NCBI GenBank assembly: GCA_937951935.1
Contig: CALGAM010000133.1
Location: 11,504 to 75,503, forward strand
Direction of reading: 5' to 3'
DNA: 64,000 nt
From: an uncultured Micromonospora sp.
Lineage (GTDB): Bacteria > Actinomycetota > Actinomycetes > Mycobacteriales > Micromonosporaceae
In this document: positions 26,679 through 37,400 of the stretch, piece by piece
Layout of the letters: every line of letters starts with the position of its first letter
Position numbering within the stretch: position 1 is the first letter of the stretch
Notes under the pieces: generated by a model
Database searches by the model: none
What the model saw: the letters and a program-made list of their open reading frames with translations, nothing else
What the model was told of the DNA's origin: nothing
Translations under genes and position numbers: made by a program

Positions 26679-27386
26679 CTACCGGGCGCCGCGCGCGGCG
26701 AGCAGCGAGTTGATCAGCTCGATCTCCTTCTTCTGCCCGTTCACCATCGACTGCGCCAACGCCGTCACCTGCTCGTCGTCGGTGAGTTCGAGAATCCCCT
26801 CGGCCATGTGGATGCCGCCGAGGTGGTGGTTGAGCATCAGCCGCAGGAAGAGGATGTCGAAGTCGCGTCCGGTGGCCGCGCGGAGCTGGGCCCGTTCGGC
26901 GTCGGTGGCCATCCCGGGCATCAACCCGTCCCTCACCGTCCCGGCACCGTCCGGCATCCAGGCCATCCGCGGCTGGCTGCTGGTCGGACTCAGGTTCCAG
27001 CTCTTCAGCCAGGTCTGCATGATCCCGATCTGGGCCTGCTGGGTGAGGACGATGTCGGCCGCGAGGGTCCGGACGTCCGGATCGGTGGTCCGCTCGTGCG
27101 CCAGGATCGACAGCTCGACCGCCTGCGCGTGGTGTGTCGACATGTCCCGGGCGAACCCCGCCTCCGGCGAGTCGTTCCCGGGCCGGAACAGGCCCGGGGC
27201 GAGCAGGCCGGCGGCGAACCCGATCGCCAGGGCGAGCACGACCCCGAGGAGCAGCAACCCGCTTCCCGGGCGACGGTCGGGCGTGCCCGCCCCGACACCC
27301 CCGGCCGGGCCACCCGTCGTCGGCCCGGCGGCCGCCGACTCCTCGGCCTCCGACGCGGTACGCGGTTCCGTGTCTGCCGTCGCCAT
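26679..27386 (-). CDS. DUF305 membrane-anchored protein
   Basis: About 235 residues with one transmembrane segment (LLLLGVVLALAIGFAAGLL) after an acidic/Gly-rich cytoplasmic N-terminus. The extracytoplasmic part has the ferritin-like DUF305 signature: FARDMSTHHAQAVELS and, after a second half, FLRLMLNHHLGGIHMAEG. These MxxHHxxA motifs are often linked to metal (copper) handling, though the function is not settled. I prefer the ATG at 27386, with GGAG six bases upstream, over 27413. It follows the DUF3105 gene by 60 bases, so the two probably form an operon ending at the terminator at 26626. Confidence 0.85.
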   Translation of the reverse strand: MATADTEPRTASEAEESAAAGPTTGGPAGGVGAGTPDRRPGSGLLLLGVVLALAIGFAAGLLAPGLFRPGNDSPEAGFARDMSTHHAQAVELSILAHERTTDPDVRTLAADIVLTQQAQIGIMQTWLKSWNLSPTSSQPRMAWMPDGAGTVRDGLMPGMATDAERAQLRAATGRDFDILFLRLMLNHHLGGIHMAEGILELTDDEQVTALAQSMVNGQKKEIELINSLLAARGAR

Positions 27387-27446
27387 CGCTGCTCCACCGG
27401 TCGTCGTTGTCATCGAGCCGCCGCGCGTGGCGCCGCGGCCGGGCCG

Positions 27447-28334
27447 CTACATCGTGTCGCCGGCGACGTTGTCGCGCGGCGTGGTGCCGGTCGCGGTGAT
27501 GCCGCCGGAGCAGGACGCGCCCGGCTCCACGCTGGCGTTGACCCGCAGCGCGTCGATGAACTCGTCGATGCGGCCGTCGTCGGCGTCGTCGACCTTGAGC
27601 TGGTAGCCCCAGGCCTGCAGCGAGATCGGCCGGTCGAGGTTCTCCACCGGGCTCATCATCATGTACTCGTTGCCGCGGACCTTGTTGGCCAGCTTCTCCA
27701 CCTGGTCGGCCGGCAGGTCCGGTCGGTAGGTGATCCAGACCGCGCCGTGCTCCAGGCTGTGCACCGCGTGCTCGTTGGCGATCGGCGCGTCGTAGACGTC
27801 GCCCATGCAGTTCTGCCAGGCGTTGTTGTGGGTGCTGCCGACCGGGGGGTTGATCTTGTAGGTCTGGGGGCCCGGCTCGTGCGACTTCTTGCCCGGCAGC
27901 GGGTCGATCACCGACGGGTCGCTCTCCCGGTAGTTGACGATCCCGTCGATCGCCGCCGCCTTCTCCTCCCAGCTCCTGCCGTTCAGGATCACCGCGTACG
28001 CGCCGTACCCGATGATGCCGGCGGCGAGGAGCCCGACCGCGACGAAGATGCCGATGGTGCCCCACGAGCGGCCGTGGCCGACCTTGACGGGCGCGACCGG
28101 TCGGCGCTGCCGCGACTTCTTGCCGCCGGTGCGACCGGCCGGCACCCGTCCCTTGGAGGTGCTCTTCGCCGCCGGCCTCGTGCCGGTCGCCCTGCCGTCC
28201 GCGGCCGCCCTGTCCCCGGCCGCCGGACCACCCTCGGCGGTCTTCTCCGCGACGGCCTTGCCGGCCGGAGCCTTCTTGCCGGTGCTGACCACGGACGGAC
28301 GGCGCTGTTCGCCGCCCGAGGTGCTGATGCTCAT
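27447..28334 (-). CDS. DUF3105 membrane-anchored protein
   Basis: 295 residues. A basic, Lys/Arg/Ala-rich cytoplasmic N-terminus (to about 85) leads to one transmembrane helix (TIGIFVAVGLLAAGIIGYGAYAV). The external DUF3105 domain follows, with YKINPPVGSTHNNAWQNCMGDVYDAPIANEHAVHSLEHGAVWITY; the paired Cys/His residues suggest a metal or redox role. DUF3105 and DUF305 genes often sit together, as here. It is divergent from argS across 97 bases, where both promoters must lie. Confidence 0.85.
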   Translation of the reverse strand: MSISTSGGEQRRPSVVSTGKKAPAGKAVAEKTAEGGPAAGDRAAADGRATGTRPAAKSTSKGRVPAGRTGGKKSRQRRPVAPVKVGHGRSWGTIGIFVAVGLLAAGIIGYGAYAVILNGRSWEEKAAAIDGIVNYRESDPSVIDPLPGKKSHEPGPQTYKINPPVGSTHNNAWQNCMGDVYDAPIANEHAVHSLEHGAVWITYRPDLPADQVEKLANKVRGNEYMMMSPVENLDRPISLQAWGYQLKVDDADDGRIDEFIDALRVNASVEPGASCSGGITATGTTPRDNVAGDTM

Positions 28335-28431
28335 GGGCCCTCGTCAGGTCGGTCGGTCAGGGGGATGGCGGCCGGCACACCCTGCAGGGTCGCCACCGGG
28401 TCCATGAGTCTACCCCCGATAGCATGTTTCG

Positions 28432-30093
28432 GTGACTCCCGCCAACCTCGCCGAGGCCGTACTCACCGCCGTCCGTGCCGTCTTCAGCCGGCGCGGGCTC
28501 GATTCGTCCGTCCTGCCCGAGTCGGTGACGCTGGAGCGACCGCGCAATCCCGAGCACGGCGACTACGCCTCGACCATCGCCCTGCAACTGGCCAAACGGG
28601 TCGGCATGCCCCCCCGGGACCTCGCCGCCGCCGTCGCCGAGGAGCTGAGCCGGACTCCGGGGGTCAAATCGGTCGATGTCGCCGGGCCCGGCTTCCTCAA
28701 CCTCCGGCTCGACCCGGCCGCCGCCGGGCAGCTCGCCCGTGAGGTGGTGCTGGCCGGCCAGGCGTACGGGCGCAGCGACCGGCTCGCCGGGACGCGGGTG
28801 AACCTGGAGTTCGTCTCGGCCAACCCGACCGGCCCGATCCACCTCGGGCACACCCGGTGGGCGGCGGTCGGCGACGCCCTGCGCCGGATCCTCGCCGCCG
28901 CCGGTGCCGAGGTGACCAGCGAGCACTACATCAACGACGCCGGCAGCCAGATCGACCGGTTCGCCCGGTCGCTGTACGCGGCGGCGAAGGGTGAGCCCAC
29001 CCCCGAGGACGGGTATGTGGGCGAGTACGTCGCCGAGATCGCCGCCCGGGTCGTCGCCGAGCGCCCCGACGTGCTCGACCTGCCGATCGACGACGCGGTC
29101 GCGGTCTTCCGGGACCGCGGCTACCAGCTGATGTTGGAGGAGATGCGGGCCAGCCTGGAGCGGTTCGGGGTGCGTTTCGACGTGTGGTTCTCCGAGCGCA
29201 CCCTGCACACCAGCGGGGCGGTCGACCACGCCCTGGCCCGGCTGCGTGAGCAGGGCCACGTCTACGAGGCCGACGGCGCGGTCTGGCTGCGCACCACCGC
29301 CTTCGACGACGACAAGGACCGGGTGCTCGTCCGCCGCAACGGCGAGGTGACGTACTTCGCCGCCGACTCGGCGTACTACATCAACAAGCGGGAGCGCGGC
29401 TTCGACAAGTGCGTCTACCTGCTCGGCGCCGACCACCACGGCTACGTCAACCGGCTGCGGGCGATCGCGGCCTGCGCCGGCGACGACCCCGACTACAACA
29501 TCGAGATCCTGATCGGCCAGCTCGTCAACCTGGTCCGCAACGGCGAGCCGGTCCGGCTGTCCAAGCGCGCCGGCACCATCATCACCCTGGACGAGCTGAT
29601 CGACGCGGTCGGCGTGGACGCGGCCCGCTACTCGCTGGCCCGCTCCTCGACCGACTCCCCGCTGACCCTCGACATCGAGGTGATCACCCGGAACTCCAAC
29701 GACAACCCGGTCTACTACGTCCAGTACGCGCACGCCCGGATCGCCTCGCTGCTGCGCATGGCCGCCGAGCTGGGGTTCGACCGGGGTACCGACTTCGACC
29801 CGGGGCTGCTCAGCCACGAGCGGGAGGGCGACCTGCTCAGGACGCTCGGCGAGTTCCCCACCGTGGTCGCCACCGCCGCCGAGCTGCGCGAGCCGCACCG
29901 GGTCGCCCGCTACCTGGAGGAGCTGGCCGGGACGTACCACCGGTTCTACGACGCCTGCCAGGTGCTGCCCCGCGCGGACCGACCGGTGCCGCAGGAGCTG
30001 ACCCGGGCCCGGCTCTGGCTGGTCGAGGCGTCCCGGATCGTGCTGGCCAACGGGTTGTCGCTGCTCGGCGTCTCCGCCCCCGAGAGGATGTGA
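28432..30093 (+). CDS. argS: Arginyl-tRNA synthetase
   Basis: 553 residues, class I synthetase that charges tRNA-Arg. The N-terminal additional domain (about 1-110) is followed by the HIGH-type motif in [14 protein letters not shown] (about 137), later [13 protein letters not shown], and the C-terminal DALR domain ending [24 protein letters not shown]. The KMSKS equivalent is RLSKRAG. GTG start at 28432. It heads a run argS-lysA-hom, all closely spaced and likely co-transcribed, the common order in actinobacteria. The tRNA-Arg(CCG) gene lies 2.8 kb away. Confidence 0.97.
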   Translation: MTPANLAEAVLTAVRAVFSRRGLDSSVLPESVTLERPRNPEHGDYASTIALQLAKRVGMPPRDLAAAVAEELSRTPGVKSVDVAGPGFLNLRLDPAAAGQLAREVVLAGQAYGRSDRLAGTRVNLEFVSANPTGPIHLGHTRWAAVGDALRRILAAAGAEVTSEHYINDAGSQIDRFARSLYAAAKGEPTPEDGYVGEYVAEIAARVVAERPDVLDLPIDDAVAVFRDRGYQLMLEEMRASLERFGVRFDVWFSERTLHTSGAVDHALARLREQGHVYEADGAVWLRTTAFDDDKDRVLVRRNGEVTYFAADSAYYINKRERGFDKCVYLLGADHHGYVNRLRAIAACAGDDPDYNIEILIGQLVNLVRNGEPVRLSKRAGTIITLDELIDAVGVDAARYSLARSSTDSPLTLDIEVITRNSNDNPVYYVQYAHARIASLLRMAAELGFDRGTDFDPGLLSHEREGDLLRTLGEFPTVVATAAELREPHRVARYLEELAGTYHRFYDACQVLPRADRPVPQELTRARLWLVEASRIVLANGLSLLGVSAPERM

Positions 30094-30096
30094 GGC

Positions 30097-31482
30097 ATGC
30101 GGGCGCACGAGGCGGGCGCGCTGCACGGCGACCTCGGGTCCCGGGGGCCGGCGTGGCTGCGTACCCCGGACGACGTCAACGCGCTGGTGCCGCAGCTGTG
30201 GCCGCGGAACGTGGCACGCGGCGCCGACGGCGCGCTGCGGGTCGCCGGCCTGGACGTCCGCGAGCTGGCCGCCGAGTACGGCACCCCCGTCTACGTCCTC
30301 GACGAGGACGACCTGCGGGCCCGGTGCCGGGAGTTCCGGGTGGCCTTCCCGGACGAGGAGATCTTCTACGCCGGGAAGGCGTTCATCTGCCGGGCGGTGG
30401 TCCGGATCATCGCCGAGGAGGGCCTGCACCTCGACGTCTGCACCGGCGGGGAGCTGGCGGTGGCGCTGGCCGCCGGGATGCCGCCGGAGCGGATCGGCTT
30501 CCACGGCAACAACAAGTCGGTGTCGGAGCTGCGCCGCGCCCTGGACGCGGGCGTGGGACGCATCATCGTCGACTCGTTCCACGAGATCGACCGGTTGACC
30601 GCGCTGGCCCGGGACCGCGGGGTCCGGCCCCGGGTGCTGGTCCGGGTCACGGTCGGGGTCGAGGCGCACACCCACGAGTTCATCGCCACCGCGCACGAGG
30701 ACCAGAAGTTCGGCTTCTCGCTGGCCGGCGGCGCCGCCGCCGAGGCGGCGTTGCGGATCCTCGACGAGGACGTCCTGGAGCTGCGCGGGCTGCACTCGCA
30801 CATCGGGTCGCAGATCTTCGACACCAGCGGGTTCGAGGTCGCGGCCCGGCGGGTGCTCGGGCTGCAGGCGCAGATCCGCGACGCGCGCGGGGTCGAGCTG
30901 CCCGAGCTGGACCTCGGGGGCGGCTTCGGCATCGCGTACACCACGCAGGACGACCCGTCGCCGCCGCACGAGCTGGCGAAGCGGCTGCGCAGGATCGTCG
31001 AGGGGGAGTGCGAGAGCCAGCGGCTGGCCGTGCCGCGGCTCTCGATCGAGCCGGGTCGGGCGATCGTCGGCCCGGCCGTCTTCACCCTCTACGAGGTCGG
31101 CACGGTCAAGGACGTGGACGGGATCCGGACGTACGTCAGCGTCGACGGCGGGATGAGCGACAACATCCGGACCGCGCTGTACGACGCGTCGTACTCGGCG
31201 ACCGTCGCCTCCCGGGCGTCGGCGGCCGAGCCGATCCTCGCCCGGGTGGTGGGAAAGCATTGCGAGGCCGGGGACGTGGTGGTGAAGGATGAATTCCTGC
31301 CCGCCGACGTGCAGCCCGGAGATCTTCTCGCCGTGCCCGGGACGGGCGCCTACTGCCGGAGCATGGCCAGCAACTACAACCATGTGCCCCGGCCGCCCGT
31401 CGTCGCGGTCCGGGACGGCCGGGCGCGGCTGATCGTCCGGCGGGAGACCGAAGACGATCTGCTGGCATTGGATGTGGGATGA
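30097..31482 (+). CDS. lysA: Diaminopimelate decarboxylase
   Basis: 461 residues, PLP enzyme for the last step of lysine synthesis (meso-diaminopimelate to lysine plus CO2). FYAGKAFICRAVVRI carries the PLP lysine in the actinobacterial form, HSHIGSQIFDTSGFE and DLGGGFGI bind the phosphate, EPGRAIVG and the C-terminal GTGAYCRSMASNYN are the other active-site segments. It starts three bases after argS and its TGA overlaps the hom ATG, so these are one transcription unit. Confidence 0.97.
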   Translation: MRAHEAGALHGDLGSRGPAWLRTPDDVNALVPQLWPRNVARGADGALRVAGLDVRELAAEYGTPVYVLDEDDLRARCREFRVAFPDEEIFYAGKAFICRAVVRIIAEEGLHLDVCTGGELAVALAAGMPPERIGFHGNNKSVSELRRALDAGVGRIIVDSFHEIDRLTALARDRGVRPRVLVRVTVGVEAHTHEFIATAHEDQKFGFSLAGGAAAEAALRILDEDVLELRGLHSHIGSQIFDTSGFEVAARRVLGLQAQIRDARGVELPELDLGGGFGIAYTTQDDPSPPHELAKRLRRIVEGECESQRLAVPRLSIEPGRAIVGPAVFTLYEVGTVKDVDGIRTYVSVDGGMSDNIRTALYDASYSATVASRASAAEPILARVVGKHCEAGDVVVKDEFLPADVQPGDLLAVPGTGAYCRSMASNYNHVPRPPVVAVRDGRARLIVRRETEDDLLALDVG

Positions 31483-32828
31483 CGAAGCCTGTCCGTCTGG
31501 CCCTGCTGGGCTGCGGGACCGTCGGTGCCGAGGTGGTACGCCTGCTGCACGAGCAGGCCGCGGACCTGACCGCCCGGGTCGGGGCCCCGCTGGAGTTGGT
31601 CGGCATCGCCGTACGCCGGCCCAACCGGGACCGGGGACCGCTGCCGGTCGAGCCGGGCCTGTTCACCACCGACGCCCTCGGCCTGGTCAAGCGGGACGAC
31701 GTCGACCTGGTGATCGAGGTGGTCGGCGGGATCGAGCCGGCCCGGAGTTGGCTGGTCGAGGCGCTGCGGGCCGGCAAGAGCGTGGTGACCGCCAACAAGG
31801 CGCTGCTCGCCGAGGACGGCGGCACGTTGCACGACGCCGCCGCCGAGGGTGGGGCCGACCTCTACTACGAGGCGGCGGTGGCCGGTGCCATCCCGCTGCT
31901 GCGCCCGCTGCGCGAGTCGCTGCACGGTGACACCATCACCCGGGTCACCGGCATCGTCAACGGCACCACCAACTACATCCTCTCGGCGATGGAGGCCACG
32001 GGGGCCGGCTTCGCCGAGGCACTGGAGGAGGCGACCGCGCTCGGCTACGCCGAGGCGGACCCGACCGCCGACGTGGAGGGGTTCGACGCCGCCGCCAAGG
32101 CGGCGATCCTCGCCTCCCTCGCCTTCCACACCCGGGTGACCGCCGCGGACGTGTACCGGGAGGGGATCACCGAGGTCACCGCAGCCGACATGGCCAGCGC
32201 CAAGGCGATGGGCTGCACCATCAAACTGCTCTGCATCGCCTCCCGGGGCCCGGACTCCACCGGCGCCGACTCGATCAGCGTCCGGGTACACCCGGCGATG
32301 ATCCCGCTGAGCCACCCGCTGGCCAGCGTCGGCGAGGCGTTCAACGCGGTCTTCGTCGAGGCGGTCGCCGCCGGCCAGCTCATGTTCTACGGCCGGGGCG
32401 CGGGTGGGGCGCCGACCGCGAGCGCGGTGCTCGGCGACGTGGTGGCGGCGGCCCGCAACCACCTGGCCGGGGTGCGGGTGCCGAGCGAGTCGGCGTACGC
32501 GGCGCTGCCCATCCGGCCGATGGGGGAGGCGATCACCCGGTACCACATCAGCCTCGACGTCGCCGACCGGCCGGGCGTGCTCGCCACGGTCGCCGGGGTC
32601 TTCGCCCGGCACGACGTGTCGATCGCGACCGTGCGGCAGGCGTCCGTGCCGCCGGGACCGCGGGGCGTTTCCGGCGGCACGGTGGCGCGCGGCGGCGACG
32701 CGGACCTGGTCATCGTCACGCACGCCGCGCCGGACGCGGCGCTCGCCGCCACCGTCGCGGAGCTGCGCCAGCTGGAGATCGTCCGCTCGATCGCCAGCGT
32801 GCTGCGGGTCGAGGGCGAGGGCGGCTAG
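31479..32828 (+). CDS. hom: Homoserine dehydrogenase
   Basis: 449 residues. It reduces aspartate semialdehyde to homoserine, the branch point to threonine and methionine. The Rossmann motif is LLGCGTVGAEVV at the N-terminus, VTANKALLA follows, and the catalytic region shows VNGTTNYILSAM, EADPTADVEGFDAAAK. A C-terminal ACT domain (from about 350, HISLDVADRPGVLATVAGVFARHDVSI) predicts feedback control by threonine. ATG overlaps the lysA stop. Confidence 0.97.
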   Translation: MTKPVRLALLGCGTVGAEVVRLLHEQAADLTARVGAPLELVGIAVRRPNRDRGPLPVEPGLFTTDALGLVKRDDVDLVIEVVGGIEPARSWLVEALRAGKSVVTANKALLAEDGGTLHDAAAEGGADLYYEAAVAGAIPLLRPLRESLHGDTITRVTGIVNGTTNYILSAMEATGAGFAEALEEATALGYAEADPTADVEGFDAAAKAAILASLAFHTRVTAADVYREGITEVTAADMASAKAMGCTIKLLCIASRGPDSTGADSISVRVHPAMIPLSHPLASVGEAFNAVFVEAVAAGQLMFYGRGAGGAPTASAVLGDVVAAARNHLAGVRVPSESAYAALPIRPMGEAITRYHISLDVADRPGVLATVAGVFARHDVSIATVRQASVPPGPRGVSGGTVARGGDADLVIVTHAAPDAALAATVAELRQLEIVRSIASVLRVEGEGG

Positions 32829-32877
32829 ATCCCTCCGCCGCCCCCGTGGCGACATCCCTCCGCCGCCCCGTGGCGAC
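32829..32877. repeat. Tandem duplication after hom
   Basis: Two adjacent near-identical units, 32829-32853 (25 bases) and 32854-32877 (24 bases), begin ATCCCTCCGCCGCCCC and end GTGGCGAC; they differ by one C. They start directly after the hom stop, so slippage in a noncoding spacer is the simplest explanation. The remaining gap to thrC (to 33108) shows no gene. Confidence 0.85.
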
Positions 32878-33108
32878 CGCGTGGTTATCGTCATGGGCGG
32901 GCGTGATCGCGGCCGATCGACGAGGCCCGCGGCCGAGGGCGACCACGCGGGGTGACGGCGCGGCGGGCCTCGGGAAGTGGGCGCCGCGTCCCGCCAGGTG
33001 GTTACCGGGTGGCGTGGCGGTCGCCGGTCGGCGGCGGTGCGTCACCGTGGATACGGCCGCCGACCGGCGGCCGTGGCGCAGACGACGCACGGAGGCGAGG
33101 AGAGCGAC

Positions 33109-34158
33109 ATGTGGCGCGGTCTGATCGAGGCGTACCGGGAGCGGCTGCCGGTCAGCGACGCCACGCCGGTGATCACCCTGTACGAGGGGAACACCCCGCT
33201 GATCCCGGCTCCGGTGCTGTCCAGCCGGACCGGCTGCGACGTCTACCTCAAGGTCGAGGGGGCCAACCCGACCGGTTCGTTCAAGGACCGGGGGATGACC
33301 CTGGCGGTCTCCAAGGCGGTCGAGGCCGGGAACAAGGCCATCATCTGCGCCTCCACCGGTAACACCAGCGCCTCCGCGGCGGCGTACGCGGCCCGGGCCG
33401 GGCTCACCTGCGCCGTCCTGGTGCCACAGGGCAAGATCGCCCTCGGCAAGCTGGCCCAGGCGCTGGTGCACGGCGCGCGACTGTTGCAGGTCAACGGCAA
33501 CTTCGACGACTGCCTGTCGCTTGCCGCCAAGCTCGCCCTGGACTACCCGGTGGCGTTGGTCAACTCGGTCAACGTCGACCGCCTGCACGGCCAGAAGACG
33601 GCCGCGTTCGAGATCGTCGAGGCGCTCGGCGACGCCCCCGACATCCACTGCCTGCCGGTCGGCAACGCCGGCAACATCACGGCGTACTGGATGGGGTACC
33701 AGGAGGAGGCCGAGGCGGGCAACGCCACCCGCAGGCCGCGGATGTACGGCTTCCAGGCGTCCGGCGCGGCGCCGATCGTCACCGGTCAGGCGGTTCCCAA
33801 TCCGTCGACCATCGCCACGGCGATCCGGATCGGCAACCCAGCGAGCTGGACCAAGGCGGTCGACGCGCGGGACGCCTCCGGTGGCCTGATCGCCGCGGTG
33901 ACCGACCGGGAGATCCTCGCCGCCTACCGGCTGCTCGCCCGGGAGGTCGGGATCTTCGTCGAACTGGCCAGCGCGGCCAGCGTCGCCGGGCTGTTGCAGC
34001 AGGCCGCGGCGGGCACGGTACCCAGCGGCGCCACGGTGGTCTGCACGGTGACCGGGCACGGGCTCAAGGACCCGGAGTGGGCCATCTCGACCGCGCCCTC
34101 GCCGATCACCGTCCAGAACGACGTGCTGACCGCGGCCCGCGCACTCGACCTGGCCTGA
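33109..34158 (+). CDS. thrC: Threonine synthase
   Basis: 349 residues, PLP enzyme converting O-phosphohomoserine to threonine. [17 protein letters not shown] carries the PLP lysine, [20 protein letters not shown] binds the phosphate and [15 protein letters not shown] the cofactor ring. The ATG at 33109 is preceded by GGAGGCGAGGAG. It is separated from hom by 280 bases, so it may have its own promoter, and from thrB by the transporter genes. Confidence 0.96.
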   Translation: MWRGLIEAYRERLPVSDATPVITLYEGNTPLIPAPVLSSRTGCDVYLKVEGANPTGSFKDRGMTLAVSKAVEAGNKAIICASTGNTSASAAAYAARAGLTCAVLVPQGKIALGKLAQALVHGARLLQVNGNFDDCLSLAAKLALDYPVALVNSVNVDRLHGQKTAAFEIVEALGDAPDIHCLPVGNAGNITAYWMGYQEEAEAGNATRRPRMYGFQASGAAPIVTGQAVPNPSTIATAIRIGNPASWTKAVDARDASGGLIAAVTDREILAAYRLLAREVGIFVELASAASVAGLLQQAAAGTVPSGATVVCTVTGHGLKDPEWAISTAPSPITVQNDVLTAARALDLA

Positions 34159-34414
34159 GAGCGGCGCGCGGCCGCGCACCGGCGGCCGGAGCGCCCGCGT
34201 GGCGTCGACCCGCGGACGCCGGAGGGCTGAGAGGATGACCGTCCAACGGAGACGAAGACCGGTCACCCACCCGGCCCGCCGGGGACGGTGATCCGGAGCG
34301 CCCCCACAGCGCGGTGACGAACCGCGTCAGGCACACTGCTCGTGCCGCGCAGACTCGGACCCGCGCAAGCCTCTGTCACCTCGCGCTACTCAACGCACAG
34401 GAGTGAGCCGCCGC

Positions 34415-37400
34415 ATGTCGTTGCTCGCCAGACTCAGTCTCGCCAACCGGGGACTGGTCGCCCTCGTCGCGATCGTGGTCACGGCGTTCGGGGCGTACGC
34501 CATACCGTCGCTGAAGCAGCAGCTTCTGCCGTCGCTGGAGTTTCCGGCGGCGTTCATCGTCGCGCCGTACCCGGGTGCCGGGCCGGAGGTGGTCGAGGCG
34601 CAGGTCGCCGAGCCGATCGAGAACAGCATCCGCGGCATCGCCGGACTGACGAAGGTCACCTCGACCTCCCGGGAGGGCAGCGCCACCCTGCAGGTGGAGT
34701 TCGAGTTCGGCACCGACCTCGACGACGCGGTCAACAAGCTGCAGACGTCGATCAACCGGATCGGGACGCAGCTGCCGGAGGGGGTCGAGCCGCAGGTGCT
34801 GGCCGGCAGCACCGAGGACATCCCGGCGGTGGTGCTGGCGGCGTCCGGCGGCGGTGACGAGCAGGCCCTCGCGCGGCGGCTCACCGACGTCGTCGTACCC
34901 GCGCTCGAGGGCATCGAGGGGGTCCGCTCGGTCGAGCTGACCGGTGCCCGCGACGTGCAGGTGGTGATCACGCCGGATCCGGCCAGGCTCGCCGCCGCCC
35001 GGGTGGCCCAGACGGCCATCGCCACCGCGTTGCAGGCCAACGGCGTGACCGTTCCGGCGGGCGGTGTCACCGAGAACGACCAGACCCGCGTGGTCCAGGT
35101 CGGCGGCCGGCTCACCTCGGTCGAGGACCTCGCGAACATCTACCTGACGCCGGCCCAGGCCGGCGCGGCCCCGGTCCGGCTCGGCGACGTCGCCACCGTC
35201 GAGGAGCAGCTCGCCGCGCCGACGTCGTTCACCCGGACCGACGGCGCGGACAGCCTGGGCATCATGATCACCGCCACTCCGGACGGGAACGCCGTCCGGA
35301 TCTCGCACGAGATCCGGGACCGGCTCGACGAGCTCGCCGCCGCCTCGGGCGCCAGCCTCACCGTCGTCTTCGACCAGGCGCCGTTCGTCGAGAGGTCGAT
35401 CGAGAGCCTCACCACCGAGGGTCTGCTCGGTCTGGTGATGGCGGTGCTGGTGATCCTGGTCTTCCTCCTCTCCGTCCGGTCCACCCTGGTCACCGCGGTC
35501 TCCATCCCGCTGTCCGTGCTGGTGGCGCTGCTGGCGCTGTGGATCGGCGACTACTCGTTGAACCTGCTCACCCTCGGCGCGCTGACCATCGCGGTCGGTC
35601 GGGTGGTGGACGACTCGATCGTCGTCCTGGAGAACATCAAGCGGCATCTCGGGTACGGCGAGGACAAGCGCACCGCCATCCTGAACGGCGTCCGCGAGGT
35701 GGCCGGGGCGGTCACCGCCTCCACGCTCACCACCGTCGCGGTCTTCACCCCGATCGTGCTGGTCGGCGGCTTCGTCGGGCAGCTCTTCGCGCCGTTCGCG
35801 GTCACCGTGACCGTGGCGCTGCTCGCCTCCCTGCTGGTCTCGCTGACCATCATCCCCGTGCTGGCGTACTGGTTCCTCCGGCCGGCCAACGGCGCGAACG
35901 CAAAGGAGATCCGCCGGGTGGCGGAGGAGAGGGAGCTGCGGAACCCGCTGCAGCGGGCCTACCTGCCGGTGATCCGGTTCGCCACCCAGCGACGCTGGCT
36001 CACCGTCGGGCTCGGGCTGGTGGTGCTCCTCGGCACGTTCGGGCTCGCCACCCGGCTGGAGACCAACTTCCTCGACGACTCCGGACAGGACACCCTCACC
36101 GTCCGGCAGGAGTTGCCGGTCGGGACGAGCCTGGCCGCCACCGACGCGGCCGCCCGGAAGGTCGAGGCGGTGCTGGCCCGTACCGACGGGATCAAGACGT
36201 ACCAGGTGACCGTCGGCGGCGGCGACCTGTTCGGCGGCGGGGGTGCCGCCAACAGCGCGAGCTTCTCGATCGCCCTGACGCCGGACGCCGACGCCGACCG
36301 GGTCGAGCGGGCGCTGCGGGCCGAGTTCGCCAGCCTCACCGGGGTCGGGGAACTCCGTTTCGGCGGCGCCGGCGGCCCCGGTGGCGGCTCGCTCGACGAG
36401 CTGCAGGTGATCGTGCAGGCGCCGGACGCCGACGTCCTGAGCCGGGCGAGTGAACGGGTCCGGCAGGTGATGTCGGAACTGCCCGGGGTCACCGACGTCC
36501 AGAGCAGCCTGGCGCAGAGCGCACCCCGGATCGACGTCACCGTCGACCGCGCCGCCGCCGCCCGGGTCGGGCTCACCGAGGCCGCCGTCGGCCAGCTCGT
36601 CGCCCAGCAGTTCCGGGGTACGCCGCTCGGCCAGGTCACCCTCGGCGGGCAGCCGCGGGACGTGGTGCTCCGCACCGGGATGCCGCCGGCCGGCGTCGAG
36701 GCGCTGCGGGCGCTGCCGGTCGGGCCCGGCGGCGCGGTGAAACTCGACGACATCGCCGACGTCACCGAGGTGCAGGGGCCGCTGGCGGTGACCCGGATCG
36801 ACGGCCGGCGCAGCGTGACGGTCAGCGGTACGGTGACCGGGAGGAACCTGGGAGCCATCACCGCCGACCTCCAGCGGCGGCTCGACGCGCTCGACGTCCC
36901 GGGGGCGACGTTCACCATCGGCGGGGTCGGCGCCGAGCAACGGGAGGCCTTCGCCGACCTGGGGCTGGCGGTCCTCGCCGCGATCGCGATCGTCTTCGTG
37001 ATCATGGTCGCCACCTTCGGCAGCCTGATCCAGCCGCTGATCCTGCTGGTCTCCGTGCCGTTCGCCGCCACCGGCGCGATCGGCCTGCTGCTGGCCACCG
37101 GCACGCCGCTCGGCGTACCGGCCCTGATCGGCATCCTGATGCTGGTCGGCATCGTGGTGACGAACGCGATCGTGCTGATGGACCTGATCAACCAGTACCG
37201 GGCCCAGGGCATGGGCGTGGTGGAGGCGGTGGTCGAGGGTGGCCGGCGTCGGCTGCGGCCGATCCTGATGACCGCCATCGCCACCATCTTCGCCCTGCTG
37301 CCGATGGCGTTCGGCCTGACCGGCGAGGGCGGCTTCATCTCGCAGCCGCTGGCCATCGTGGTGATCGGCGGCCTGGTCAGCTCGACGCTGCTGACCCTGG

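Noticed and set aside
28357..31383. A 1008-codon minus-strand open frame
   Set aside because: Antisense to argS and lysA, whose catalytic motifs are complete; composition is typical of a shadow frame.
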